The notes beneath the pieces are model-generated. The model did not search any database and had not been told where the DNA came from. It saw only the letters and a program-made list of their open reading frames with translations. The position numbers and the translations under genes were made by a program. From CAVQCX01 sp963775335 (GTDB taxonomy: Bacteria > Pseudomonadota > Gammaproteobacteria > Chromatiales > Chromatiaceae): a DNA stretch of 64,000 nucleotides. Location of the stretch: the NCBI GenBank assembly GCA_963775335.1, contig CAVZIJ010000003.1, forward strand, positions 1,798,001 to 1,862,000, read 5' to 3'. Positions 42,809 to 51,450 of this stretch are shown piece by piece; the stretch's first letter is position 1, and every line of letters starts with the position of its first letter.

Positions 42809-43501
42809 CTACAATCCCTCGCTTCCGTCCACCCTGAGGCCGTCGAAGTCGCGCGCCTGAGGGTGCGACGCACTCGGGTCCAGCGCGCCGTCGCGCACCA
42901 GCCAAGCGGTTCGCATGCCGGCGGCGCGGGCCGCCTCCAGCTCTTCGCGGATGTCCGAGAGGAACAGGATCTCCTCCGGCGGGAGCCCGATCTCGCTGGC
43001 GATCGCGGTGTACGAGGGCGCCTCGCGCTTGGGGCCGGTGCGGGTGTCGAAGTGGCCATCGAACAGCGGCCTGAGATCCCCCACAGGGCTGTGGCCGAAC
43101 AGCAGCTCTTGGGCCAGCACCGATCCCGAGGAGTAGACGTAGAGGCGAAGGCCCTCGGCGTGCCAGCGGCGCAGATTGCGCACGGCATCCTCGTAGACGT
43201 GGCTGGTAATGTCGCCGCGCTCGTACCCCTCCTTCCATATCATGCCCTGGAGGGTCTTAAGGGGGGTGATCTTGCGGTCCTCGTCGATCCAGCGGATCAG
43301 CTGGACGACGGCCTCGCCGTCGCTCAGCGGGTGTCCCGCCTCGGCGGCGACGGCCTCGAGCTGCTTCCGTACCGCGGGCTCGGCCGCATGCTCGCGCACG
43401 AAGTCTGCCATGCGTGCCCGAGCGTACGGGAACAGGACCTCGAAAACGAAGGAGACCGAGGTGGTCGTGCCTTCGATGTCGGTGAGGATGGCCCGGATCA
43501 T
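42809..43501 (-). CDS. mtnC: Enolase-phosphatase E1 of methionine salvage
   Basis: This 230-residue HAD-family enzyme converts 2,3-diketo-5-methylthiopentyl 1-phosphate to acireductone, the substrate of MtnD at 16272. The N-terminal ILTDIEGTTTSVSFVFEVLFPYA is the MtnC signature (nucleophile Asp in DIEGTT). LYVYSSGSVLAQELLFGHS and ILFLSDIREELEAARAAGM give the other HAD motifs. The start at 43501 gives that canonical N-terminus; a frame from 43519 adds six residues. The gene lies 26 kb from mtnBD, on the other strand. Confidence 0.92.
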   Translation of the reverse strand: MIRAILTDIEGTTTSVSFVFEVLFPYARARMADFVREHAAEPAVRKQLEAVAAEAGHPLSDGEAVVQLIRWIDEDRKITPLKTLQGMIWKEGYERGDITSHVYEDAVRNLRRWHAEGLRLYVYSSGSVLAQELLFGHSPVGDLRPLFDGHFDTRTGPKREAPSYTAIASEIGLPPEEILFLSDIREELEAARAAGMRTAWLVRDGALDPSASHPQARDFDGLRVDGSEGL

Positions 43502-43612
43502 GCCGCGCTCGGCCCGCACACCACTGCTTGGGTGGAAGCAGCTGTTCGACGGAAGTCGCCCATGCCCGTCATCCGAAAAACGGCCATTGGACCCGCCACG
43601 CAGAGGTAGTTA

Positions 43613-45469
43613 GTGTCTGAGCGGCATCCATTTTGAGCTGAGTTTTCATGGACTTGCCGCTACACGTAGAATCGAGTTTTTGAAATGGACCATCAAAGGT
43701 CTCACGGGGGATGTATCTTAACGTATTGATTATGCTGGTATTTTATTGTATCGTAGCGTTTGTTCCCGAGAGCCGATTCCCGAATAATTGCAGGAACTCG
43801 CTCTATGCGCCACACACAATGCCCACAGCTGGTGCTGGGCCAGACCCCCTTCGAAGACATCGAGATCGAGTGGGACTCGCGCGACGATATTCCAAAGATT
43901 CTCGCGGGGCTCAAGCATGTGCAGCAAGATGAGGAGCGTCGCGAAGCCATCCTGTGGCTGATCGCCCGCGACTTCGCCCAGACCGCAGCACTGGATAACG
44001 GGGCACCGGGCATGGACCTGTGGCAGGTGTTCGTGCTCGGGGCGTTTCGTCTGGGTCTGCACTGCGACTATGATCGCCTGAGCGAGTTGGCCAATCATCA
44101 CGATACACTGCGCCAGATGCTGGGCCACGGGCCTTTCGATAGCGACCAGCGCTACCGGGTGCGCACCCTCGGGGAGAACCTCTCGCGGCTCCAGCCCGAT
44201 ACGCTGCAAATGATCAACTGGGTGATCGTCGGTGCCGCCCACGAGCAGCTGGGTGTCGGCGAAGAGACGCTCTTGCATGGACGTTGCGACTCGGCGGTGG
44301 TCAAGACCGACGTGCACTATCCGACCGATGCCAACCTGCTGGTCGATGCGATCCGCAAGATCCTGTACATCGGCGGGCGCGCCGCCGCTGAGCATCCGGC
44401 GCTCACGGGCTGGCGCGAGCACCACGCCAACTTCCTCAAGTTCAGACGCCTCTACCATCATGCGATCAAGCTCAAGCGATCGAGCTCGAGCGATGGGGCC
44501 AAGAAGCAGGCCAAGGAGCAAGCGATTAGCGAGGCCTATCTGAGCCTGCTCACCTTGGCCGAGCAGCATATCGGCCTGGCTGAGGCCTCGCTGGAGGCCA
44601 TCGGGGCGTACGATCTGATCGCGGCGCACCAGATCGAGTTCTTCGTCGAGCATGCCAAGCGCCAGGTCGAGCAGATCCGTGCGCGCGTGATCCGCGGTGA
44701 GACCGTCCCCCACCACGAGAAGGTCTTCTCATTGTTCGAGCCGCACACCGAATGGATCGTCAAGGGCAAAGCCGGTGTGCCGGTGGAGCTGGGTGTGCGC
44801 ACCGCCATTGTGGAAGATCAGTTCGGGTGTATCCTCAACTATCAGGTCATGCATGGGCTGACCGATGAGAAGATCACCGTCGAGCTCACCGAGCAGACCC
44901 GGGTCCTGTTTGCGAACCTGCGCACCCTCAGCTTCGACAAAGGTTTCTACAGCCCCGACAACCGCGACCGGCTCGATAAGCTGCTCGATCACGTCACCCT
45001 GCCGAAAAAGGGGCGGCTGAGTCAGGCCGACCAGGAGCGCGAGTCCAGTGAAGCGTTCGTCAACGCCCGCCAACAGCATCCGGCGGTCGAGTCGGCGATT
45101 CACGCCTTGCAAGTGCACGGCCTGGATCGCTGCCGCGACCGTGGCATTGAAGGATTCGACCGCTACATCGCCTGGGGTGTGGTCGGGTTCAACCTGCACA
45201 AGCTCGGTGCCATGGTCTTGGAGCGCGAGCGGCGCAAGCAGCAGCGAGCGCGTTCGCTCGCCGCCTGAGCCCCAGAACGCGCCTGTCAGATCGATGGCCA
45301 AGGGGAGCGTTTGGCGGGCGTTACGGAAGACTGGATATATATACAGTGACTGCGCCGCCGCATCCCTCCTCAATACCCCTTCTTCTGCTCTGTCGCGCGG
45401 AGATGCAGCTCTATACCCATTGCGCTCCGATGGGATTGCTTCAGGATTACGGGGTTTCCGCGCGGACAC
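43613..45469 (+). mobile_element. ISNCY/ISDol1-type insertion sequence, second copy
   Basis: The left end GTGTCTGAGCGG (43613) and the inverted right end GTGTCCGCGCGG (from 45469) are imperfect terminal repeats of a 1857-bp element. The flanks are TAGTTA (43607-43612) and TACTTA (45470-45475), a 6-bp duplication with one mismatch. The nested element at 24626 also sits in TAGTTA, so this group may prefer that target. One plus-strand transposase fills the element. Confidence 0.8.
43805..45268 (+). CDS. ISNCY-family (ISDol1 group) transposase, second copy
   Basis: This 487-residue protein starts at the ATG at 43805; the frame is open from 43760. It has the same plan as the transposase at 24814-26316: SRDDIPKILAGLKHVQQ, LGAFRLGLHCDYDRLSELAN, KTDVHYPTDANLLVDAIRK, EKVFSLFEPHTEWIVKGKAG, DKGFYS and LPKKGRLSQ. 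The two differ enough to be distinct members rather than recent copies. The frame is intact. Confidence 0.88.
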   Translation: MRHTQCPQLVLGQTPFEDIEIEWDSRDDIPKILAGLKHVQQDEERREAILWLIARDFAQTAALDNGAPGMDLWQVFVLGAFRLGLHCDYDRLSELANHHDTLRQMLGHGPFDSDQRYRVRTLGENLSRLQPDTLQMINWVIVGAAHEQLGVGEETLLHGRCDSAVVKTDVHYPTDANLLVDAIRKILYIGGRAAAEHPALTGWREHHANFLKFRRLYHHAIKLKRSSSSDGAKKQAKEQAISEAYLSLLTLAEQHIGLAEASLEAIGAYDLIAAHQIEFFVEHAKRQVEQIRARVIRGETVPHHEKVFSLFEPHTEWIVKGKAGVPVELGVRTAIVEDQFGCILNYQVMHGLTDEKITVELTEQTRVLFANLRTLSFDKGFYSPDNRDRLDKLLDHVTLPKKGRLSQADQERESSEAFVNARQQHPAVESAIHALQVHGLDRCRDRGIEGFDRYIAWGVVGFNLHKLGAMVLERERRKQQRARSLAA

Positions 45470-45633
45470 TACTTAATCCGAGGTTCCATCGCGAATCGTT
45501 CTCATCGATGTACTAAGGCGCTGTTTGCGTTGACTTCGTTGGCGTTTACTCCAAGTTCACATGCCAAAGTGTACCCATGTAGATATTGACTCATATCAAG
45601 GAAAGATTAGGTAGATGTGTTATATACAGACCC

Positions 45634-47340
45634 ATGTATATCGACATCGTTCCGAACCGCAATTCCCGCCCCGCCATTTTGCTGCGCGAGTCAATCCGCG
45701 AGGGCAAGAAGATCATCAAGCGCACGATCGCGAATCTCTCTGCGCTCTCGCTTGAGCAGGCGCATGCGATTCGCGATGTGCTCAAGGGCAAATCCCTGTT
45801 CCCCGCCGAGGACCTGTTCGAGATTATCCGTTCGCGCGCCCACGGGGCGGTGCAGGCGGTTACCGAGGCGATGGGGCGGTTGCACATCGCGACGCTCCTT
45901 GGGCGCGGGGAGTCGCGCGAGCGCGACCTGGTGATGGCGATGATCGCCGCCCGGGTGCTGGAACCGCAAAGCAAGTTGGCCACGACTCGCAGCTGGAATC
46001 ATACAACCCTTGGCGAACTGTTAGGCGTCGTCGATGCCGACGAGGATGAGCTGTACGCCGCCATGGATTGGCTGCTGGAGCGCCAGGGGGCTATCGAGCA
46101 GCGCCTGGGGGCACGCCACCTGCAGCACGGGGGGCGGGTACTCTATGACTTGTCATCGAGCTATTTCGAGGGCGAGCACTGCCCGCTGGCCGCGCGCGGC
46201 TACTCGCGCGACGGCAAGAAAGGCAAGCTGCAGGTCAACTACGGATTGCTCACCAACTCTAGCGGTTGTCCGGTGGCGATTTCGCCGTTCACGGGCAACA
46301 CGAGCGATCCGCAGACCCTGCTGGCGCAAGTCGAGAAGCTCCAGCAGGATTTCGGCATCGAGTCGATCACCCTGGTCGGGGATCGTGGAATGATCTCGCA
46401 AAAACAGGTCGACGCGTTGAGCGAACGATCCGGTCTGCAGTGGATCACGGCGTTGAAAAGCGGAGCCATCCGCAAGTTGATCGATGCCGGTTGTATCCAA
46501 CTGGATTTGTTCGATGAGCGCAACCTGTTCGAGCTCGCCTATGAGGATTTCCCGGGCGAGCGCCTCATCGCCTGTCGCAACCCGCCCCTGGCTCGGCTAC
46601 GGGCGGTGAAACGCCAATCCTTGCTCGATGCCACCATGGCAGAGCTCAAGAAGGTCCAACGGATGGTGACTCAGGGGCACTTGAAAGAGCCCGATAAGAT
46701 CGGTCTGCGTGTCGGCAAGGTCCTCAACAAGTACAAGATGGCCAAGCATTTCGTGCTCGACATCGAAAGTGGGCGATTGGACTTCCACATCGATGCGCAG
46801 AAGGTCGCCGAGGAGGCAGCGCTCGATGGCCTCTATGTCATCCGCACCTCGGTTCCTGCCGAAGAAGCCGCCAGCGAGGATGCCGTGCGCTACTACAAGG
46901 ATCTCAGTCATGTCGAGGCGGCATTTCGGTCCTTGAAGAGCGACGATCTGCAGATCCGCCCGATCTATCATCACACTGAAGATCGGGTGCGCGCCCACCT
47001 GTTTCTGTGCATGCTTGACTACTACGTCAAGTGGCACATGAGCGAGGCTTGGCGCTCACTGTTGTTCGCCGACACGGATCAAGCGCGCCTTGCTCGCCGC
47101 GATCCGGTGGCTGCGGCAACCCGTTCGCCCGAAGCGCTCGCGAAAGTGGCGACGAAGATCCTCGACGACGGCTCGCCCGCACACAGCTTCCGTACCCTCT
47201 TGAACGAGTTGGCGACCATCGTTCGCAATACCTGTCGGCGCAAACACGCCGACGATCCCGAGGAGACCTTCACGCTCGATACCAGAGCAAACCCCAAACA
47301 GATGGCCGCGTTCGATCTACTCAAAAAGATTCGCGTGTAG
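45634..47340 (+). CDS. IS1634-family transposase
   Basis: This 568-residue DDE transposase (ATG at 45634) has the IS1634/IS1549 features. The N-terminal YIDIVPNRNSRPAILLRESI is followed by the catalytic strand VLYDLSSSYFEG with KLQVNYGLLTNSSGCPVAI, then LVGDRGMISQKQVDAL and KDLSHVEAAFRSLKSDDLQI near the end. The sequence appears whole. I could not find its terminal repeats with confidence between 45476 and 47419, so the element's limits are open. Confidence 0.88.
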   Translation: MYIDIVPNRNSRPAILLRESIREGKKIIKRTIANLSALSLEQAHAIRDVLKGKSLFPAEDLFEIIRSRAHGAVQAVTEAMGRLHIATLLGRGESRERDLVMAMIAARVLEPQSKLATTRSWNHTTLGELLGVVDADEDELYAAMDWLLERQGAIEQRLGARHLQHGGRVLYDLSSSYFEGEHCPLAARGYSRDGKKGKLQVNYGLLTNSSGCPVAISPFTGNTSDPQTLLAQVEKLQQDFGIESITLVGDRGMISQKQVDALSERSGLQWITALKSGAIRKLIDAGCIQLDLFDERNLFELAYEDFPGERLIACRNPPLARLRAVKRQSLLDATMAELKKVQRMVTQGHLKEPDKIGLRVGKVLNKYKMAKHFVLDIESGRLDFHIDAQKVAEEAALDGLYVIRTSVPAEEAASEDAVRYYKDLSHVEAAFRSLKSDDLQIRPIYHHTEDRVRAHLFLCMLDYYVKWHMSEAWRSLLFADTDQARLARRDPVAAATRSPEALAKVATKILDDGSPAHSFRTLLNELATIVRNTCRRKHADDPEETFTLDTRANPKQMAAFDLLKKIRV

Positions 47341-47419
47341 ACAGTCGCGTACACCAGTAATTCATGAATATTCCAGAGAATTCAGTGGGTTCGCTCGTGA
47401 CAGCGCGGGGAACTTCGGC

Positions 47420-47686
47420 TTAATCGACATCGGACTCTCCCAACCGGTACCTGACCAGGATACCCCTGGCCTGTCTGACCTGATACGCCTTGGCCTGGCT
47501 CCCCTTCGGCTGCAGATTGACGATCTCTTCGACACCATGCCGCGTGAAGACGTGGTGGTCGCCCTTGATTCTTTGATCAAATCCGAGGCGAGTCAGCAGC
47601 TGACAGAGCATCGTGAATCCGATGTTGCTATCCGCGCTACCCGGCAGAACCTTCTCCCTCAGCTTTGAGTATTTCCCCTTCGGCCT
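47420..47686 (-). pseudogene. hicA: HicA-type toxin remnant lacking a good start codon
   Basis: The minus strand encodes KYSKLREKVLPGSADSNIGF, then LCQLLTRLGFDQRIKGDHHVF and INLQPKGSQAKAYQVRQ, the whole HicA double-stranded-RNA-binding fold with the catalytic His in GDHHVF. The expected start (Met-Pro-Lys-Gly) reads AGG at 47684-47686. The nearest in-frame ATG is at 47611 and loses the first strand. HicA toxins cleave mRNA. A partner hicB is not recognisable. A 22-residue frame overlaps the stop (ATGTCGATTAAG) but looks unrelated. I call it inactivated. Confidence 0.7.
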
Positions 47687-47916
47687 TCATCCTTGAAATG
47701 GAAAGGTCCACCATGGTTGGGCAAGGGTACGGTTGATGGAATCCCTGCTAATCAGGATAGGCGGATTCGCCCCACCCTGGGCCCCACCGAGCTCGCACGC
47801 GGTTCCTGACGCTCCGAATATGTTCAAGCCGCCACCCCTCCCCACCGCCTCCCCCAACCTCCGCACAAACCCCGACTCCCGGTGGCACATCACCGCCAGA
47901 TGGTGATTCTTTGACG

Positions 47917-47946
47917 ATCCCCTCACCCCTGCCCTCTCCCTGGGGG
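47917..47946. repeat. Dispersed palindromic repeat, left part (split by IS4-type element)
   Basis: GATCCCCTCACCCCTGCCCT followed by CTCCCTGGGGG is the same unit that is tandemly repeated in recQ. It breaks off at 47946, where an IS4-type element inserted, and resumes at 50319 (CCCTGGGGGAGAGGGG). Confidence 0.85.
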
Positions 47947-50318
47947 CTGTCTATTACCCATACCGGAGACAGCCGCTACGGGCCGCCCGGAATCGAGGGG
48001 TGGAAGATGGTGAAGGTCTCGGTGATGTCAGCAAGGCGATTGAGACCGCGCCAGAGTACGGTGGCGCCGGGATGGCCGTCGCCTTTGCGCCCGAGAAAAC
48101 CACCGAGCTTGGCCACCATGCGCATCGCCTCGCCCAGGGTCGGCGGCGTTTCGGGCGGTGTGGGCGAGCGCTGCTGATGGCAGACCAGCGCCTTCCACTC
48201 GGCCTCCTCGAAGAACACCGAGCAGGGGATCTCGGGGGTCTCGCGGCCGAGCTTGGTGAGGTGCATGACGCGCCAGGCGACCACCAGATCGATGGCCAGA
48301 CAGGCCTGCAGGCTGGCGCTATCGCCGAGGCGACGGTCCTCGATGCGGCAGCCGCTTTTGAGGGTGCGATGAAACACCTCGATATTCCAGCGCGCCGCGT
48401 ACCAGCCCAGGCGCTCGATCGCCTCCTCCAAGGTCGCGGTCGGCACCGTGGTGAGCAGCAGCCATTCGACGGGATCGCTGTCGGCAGGCGCCTCGAGCTC
48501 GATGGCATGGATGCCCCACAGCCCCAGCAGCGGGGCGGCACTGAGCCGGTTTGGGGGGCACAGCTGGATCGGCGCACAGCGGACCTGCAGCGTGGCGCGG
48601 CGCGCCTTGCGCCCGCCGCGGGCGGGGATGCACAGCGTGCAGCCGCCGAGCACCGGCTGAGCGGGCAGGAGCTCCCACAAGAGCTTGTGCTCGTGCGTCT
48701 CCTCGACCTGGCGCTGGGTGGTGCGGCTGGCGCGCACCAGCAGATCCGGACCCGCGGGGCGCTGGAGCGCCGCCGCAAACAGCTCGTAGATATCGGCCTC
48801 GCGGTCGGCGATATTGACCAAACGGGTGTGCGGGCACAGGCGCTGGAGCTCTGCGGTGCGCTGCAGGCTGGTGAGCCAGCGTTGGCTTTCCTTCTCCTCG
48901 ATGGGGCGTTTCTTGCGCTGTTTGGCCTGGCCGATCTGCTGCGGGTCGCGCGCCCAGACCTGGACGTCGATCAGCCCCAGCGCTACCCCCTCGGGGGTCA
49001 ACGCCAGGCTCTCGTGCAGCTTCAGTCCCTGCGCGGCGTCGGCACGGGTGTTGATCGGCCCCAGCTCGCGCGTGGCCGCATGGGCCTCGTAGTTGAGGCT
49101 GGTGGTGTCTTGGGCGACCAGCACCAGCGGGTGCTCGCCGATACGCCCGGCGGTTGCCTCGTAATGGGGATGCAGCAGCGTTTGCAGATTCACTTGCGCG
49201 TTGTGCAAGAACCGATAGGCGGCTTTGGTCGCACTGGCCGCGCCGTTCAGCGCCGCACTGATGGGGGCGGTGGGGTGCTCGCCAAACGCCTGCGCCAACT
49301 GCAGCAAGCGCGGGCGCAGCCGCGCATCGGGAAAGTCCACCTGGCCGAATTCCTGCTCGGCCCAGGAGGCAGAGTGCTCGCCCGGCGGCGCCAGGCGCAG
49401 CACCGGCGCCGGACGCTGGCACAGGGGTGCGCGCCAGTCGCGCTGCAAGGGCAAGACATACACGGCCTTGACCCCGGTCCCAGCGCTGTTCGCCCGGTCC
49501 TGGCGACCGCGTCCGGCACTCTCGCCCAGGCGCCGCCAATTGGCCGCCTTGTACACCGTCCCAGCAAAGTGCTGCTCATCGACGAAGGTCTCCAGCAGCA
49601 GCGGCGCATACCCGTAGCGCGGCGGCCAATCGCTGCGCACCCGTGCCGCGGCCAGCGCCAGCACATGCGAGCCCAGGTTGGGCACCTCGATGGTGGGCAG
49701 GATCAGAAAGCGACTGTTGGCTACCACCCGCGTGAGATTGGCCCGGCGCGCGTGGGCGCACCAGCCGATCCACTCATCGCGCGCCTTCAACTGCCAGGCC
49801 GCAGCGCTGAATGCCAACGCACCCAGCCAGCCGGCCACCGGCGAGCGGATCAGGTAGCGCCGCTGCGCCCCGCACAGCGGCCCGCCGCCCAACGGATGGT
49901 AGCCTGCCATCATCGCGCGGTACAACGCCGAGAGACGCCGTCCCTCCACCGCGACCAGCTCCAGTGCCCCAAGCTCCTCGAGCGCACCGGCGAACACCGG
50001 CGCCTCGAACGGCTCGGGCGCGACCCCAGCGCGCCCCTGCGGCGCAGTCCGCTGCGCTTCGGGCAATGTGAGCAGACCACGCCGCTGCAATTCCACCAAC
50101 GCTTTGCGGCTGCTGACCTCCTGTGGCTTGCCGTTGGCACCTCGCCAATTGAGCCAAGCGCAGACCCGCCGCGACAGTGCGCTACGCGTCACGCCAGGCT
50201 CCGCCGCTGCCGTGCGCACGCGCTCGATGAGCGAGGCGGTGAAGGTCTGCCCGAAAAGTCGCATGGGGCAGGACAATACCGCCAATCAATAACTGTCTCC
50301 AGTGTGTCCAATAGACAG
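47947..50318 (-). mobile_element. IS4-family (Tn5/IS50-like) insertion sequence
   Basis: The ends begin CTGTCTATT on both sides and share 21 of 26 bases, including a second block GGAGACAG. CTGTCT starts recall the Tn5/IS50 outer ends. CCCTGGGGG is present on both sides (47938-47946 and 50319-50327), the 9-bp duplication typical of IS50-group elements. Removing the element restores the palindromic repeat CTCTCCCTGGGGGAGAG. The element is 2372 bp with one gene and looks recent and intact. Confidence 0.9.
47976..50264 (-). CDS. IS4-family transposase with N-terminal DruA (DUF4338) domain
   Basis: This protein of about 762 residues starts at the ATG at 50264; 7 codons more are open upstream. Residues about 1-255 form a DruA/DUF4338 domain: YHPLGGGPLCGAQRRYLI, RDEWIGW, ANSRFLILPTIEVPNLGSHV and LLETFVDEQHFAGTVYKAAN, then NWRRLGESAGRGRQ. 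Residues about 300-760 are a Tn5-type transposase. D386 (VAQDTTSLNY), D486 (NIADREADIYEL) and E628 lie in the YREK signature Y621-R624-E628-K635. All three catalytic residues are present. DruA is the common core protein of the Druantia anti-phage systems, where its activity is unknown. Here the domain presumably helps DNA recognition during transposition, which is inference. Confidence 0.88.
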   Translation of the reverse strand: MRLFGQTFTASLIERVRTAAAEPGVTRSALSRRVCAWLNWRGANGKPQEVSSRKALVELQRRGLLTLPEAQRTAPQGRAGVAPEPFEAPVFAGALEELGALELVAVEGRRLSALYRAMMAGYHPLGGGPLCGAQRRYLIRSPVAGWLGALAFSAAAWQLKARDEWIGWCAHARRANLTRVVANSRFLILPTIEVPNLGSHVLALAAARVRSDWPPRYGYAPLLLETFVDEQHFAGTVYKAANWRRLGESAGRGRQDRANSAGTGVKAVYVLPLQRDWRAPLCQRPAPVLRLAPPGEHSASWAEQEFGQVDFPDARLRPRLLQLAQAFGEHPTAPISAALNGAASATKAAYRFLHNAQVNLQTLLHPHYEATAGRIGEHPLVLVAQDTTSLNYEAHAATRELGPINTRADAAQGLKLHESLALTPEGVALGLIDVQVWARDPQQIGQAKQRKKRPIEEKESQRWLTSLQRTAELQRLCPHTRLVNIADREADIYELFAAALQRPAGPDLLVRASRTTQRQVEETHEHKLLWELLPAQPVLGGCTLCIPARGGRKARRATLQVRCAPIQLCPPNRLSAAPLLGLWGIHAIELEAPADSDPVEWLLLTTVPTATLEEAIERLGWYAARWNIEVFHRTLKSGCRIEDRRLGDSASLQACLAIDLVVAWRVMHLTKLGRETPEIPCSVFFEEAEWKALVCHQQRSPTPPETPPTLGEAMRMVAKLGGFLGRKGDGHPGATVLWRGLNRLADITETFTIFHPSIPGGP

Positions 50319-50433
50319 CCCTGGGGGAGAGGGGGAAGAGAAGGCGGTCCCTCACCCTGGTCCTCTCCCGCGGGGAGAGGGGAGCAAGTTGATAGCCCCT
50401 CACACTGGTTCTCTCCCTGAGGGGGAGGGAACC
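50319..50433. repeat. Cluster of dispersed palindromic repeats, right part
   Basis: After the IS4-type element the interrupted unit ends (CCCTGGGGGAGAGGGGGAAG). Two more units follow: CCTCTCCCGCGGGGAGAGG near 50363 and TCTCTCCCTGAGGGGGAGG near 50411. Each is a nearly perfect palindrome of about 17-20 bases introduced by CCCTCAC. They run directly into the hsdM tail fragment. Confidence 0.8.
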
Positions 50434-50454
50434 GGGGCGGCGGAAGGGGCGGAG

Positions 50455-50679
50455 ATCGGAGAGAAGGGCCGCTGGCGCGCCTACGACTACAAGGACCTCA
50501 TCGCCCGCGACAAGGCCAGCCTGGATATATTCTGGCTGAGGGACGACTCTCTTTCCGACTCCGACGACCTCCCCTCCCCCGAGGTCATCGCCCAGGAGAT
50601 CGTGGAGGACCTAGATGCGGCGCTGGAGCATTTCAGGGACATTGCGATGGATCTTGGTCGCGCAGCTGCTGATGCCTGA
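50455..50679 (+). pseudogene. hsdM: C-terminal fragment of type I restriction methylase HsdM
   Basis: About 74 codons before the TGA at 50677-50679 encode GRWRAYDYKDLIARDKASLD, then IFWLRDDSLSDSDDLPSPEV and EIVEDLDAALEHFRDIA. This is the conserved tail of HsdM subunits, which form the specificity-methylase complex of type I restriction. The catalytic NPPF part is absent. The fragment begins at the palindromic repeat cluster. Together with the rhuM and hsdR pieces after it, this marks a decayed type I locus. Confidence 0.75.
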
Positions 50680-50793
50680 CAACGATGTCACCAGCGCCGC
50701 GTACCGATTCCGAGGCGGGCATCATCCGATCGCCGGAGCGGGGCTCCAGGCAGATCGCTGGCACTACGCTCAAGGAAACACGCGGAGTCCGGT

Positions 50794-51450
50794 ATGAGTG
50801 AGATTGTCATCTTCGAGGACGACACCCGGCAGGTCGAAGTGCGGCCGGAGGGGGAGACAGTCCGGCTGACCCAGAAGCAGATGGCTGGGCTATTTGACAA
50901 GGATGTGCGAACCATCAATGAGCACGTCGGAAACCTGTTTCAAGAGGCAGAGCTGGATCGAGATGGAACTATCCGGAATTTCCGGATAGTTCGCCAGGAG
51001 GGGCGCCGGCAGGTCAACCGCGACATCGAGCACTACAATCTGGACGTCATCATCTCCGTGGGCTACCGGGTGAAATTCCAGCGGGGGGTCCGCTTCCGCC
51101 AATGGGCCACCCGGGTACTGCCCGAGCACCTGACCCAGGGATACAGCCTCAACGAGCATTGCCTCTCCGAGCAGGGTCTCGCCGAGCTGGAGCGGGCGGT
51201 GGAGCTGTTGGGCGAGACCCTGGTCCGACAGGAGCTGGTCTCCGACGGCAACAAGCGCTCCGGCGCCTTCTTGTTCCTGCTATACCTGCGCTAGGAGGGC
51301 ATGCTCCTGACCCTGGACGAGAACGGCATGACGGCCTTGACCCTGCTTATTGCCGAGAGCGACCCCAAGGCCAAGGCCCTGATGGTCCGGCCGATGATGC
51401 ACCTGCTGGCCCCGGGGGAAAAGCCAACAGCAACAAGGGAGACCGACTGA
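50794..51450 (+). pseudogene. RhuM-Fic type gene with internal deletion and stop
   Basis: From the ATG at 50794 the protein follows the RhuM family (VRLTQKQMAGLFDKDVRTIN, then GYRVKFQRGVRFRQWATRVL and GYSLNEHCL). After LVRQELV it jumps straight to SDGNKRSGAFLFLLYL, the Fic/Doc active-site region that should come about 130 residues later, so an internal piece is deleted. A TAG at 51292-51294 then stops the frame. The same frame continues past it as typical Fic tail (ALTLLIAESDPKAKALM) to 51450. RhuM-Fic genes often sit between hsdM and hsdR, as here. Confidence 0.75.

Noticed and set aside
45476..47419. Terminal repeats for the IS1634-type element
   Set aside because: I compared the sequences on both sides of the transposase gene and found no pair longer than chance, so I give only the gene.
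48000..50420. Long plus-strand open frame opposite the IS4-type transposase
   Set aside because: It is the antisense of a transposase with intact catalytic motifs. The encoded residues are compositionally odd and match no fold, as is usual for shadow frames in GC-rich DNA.
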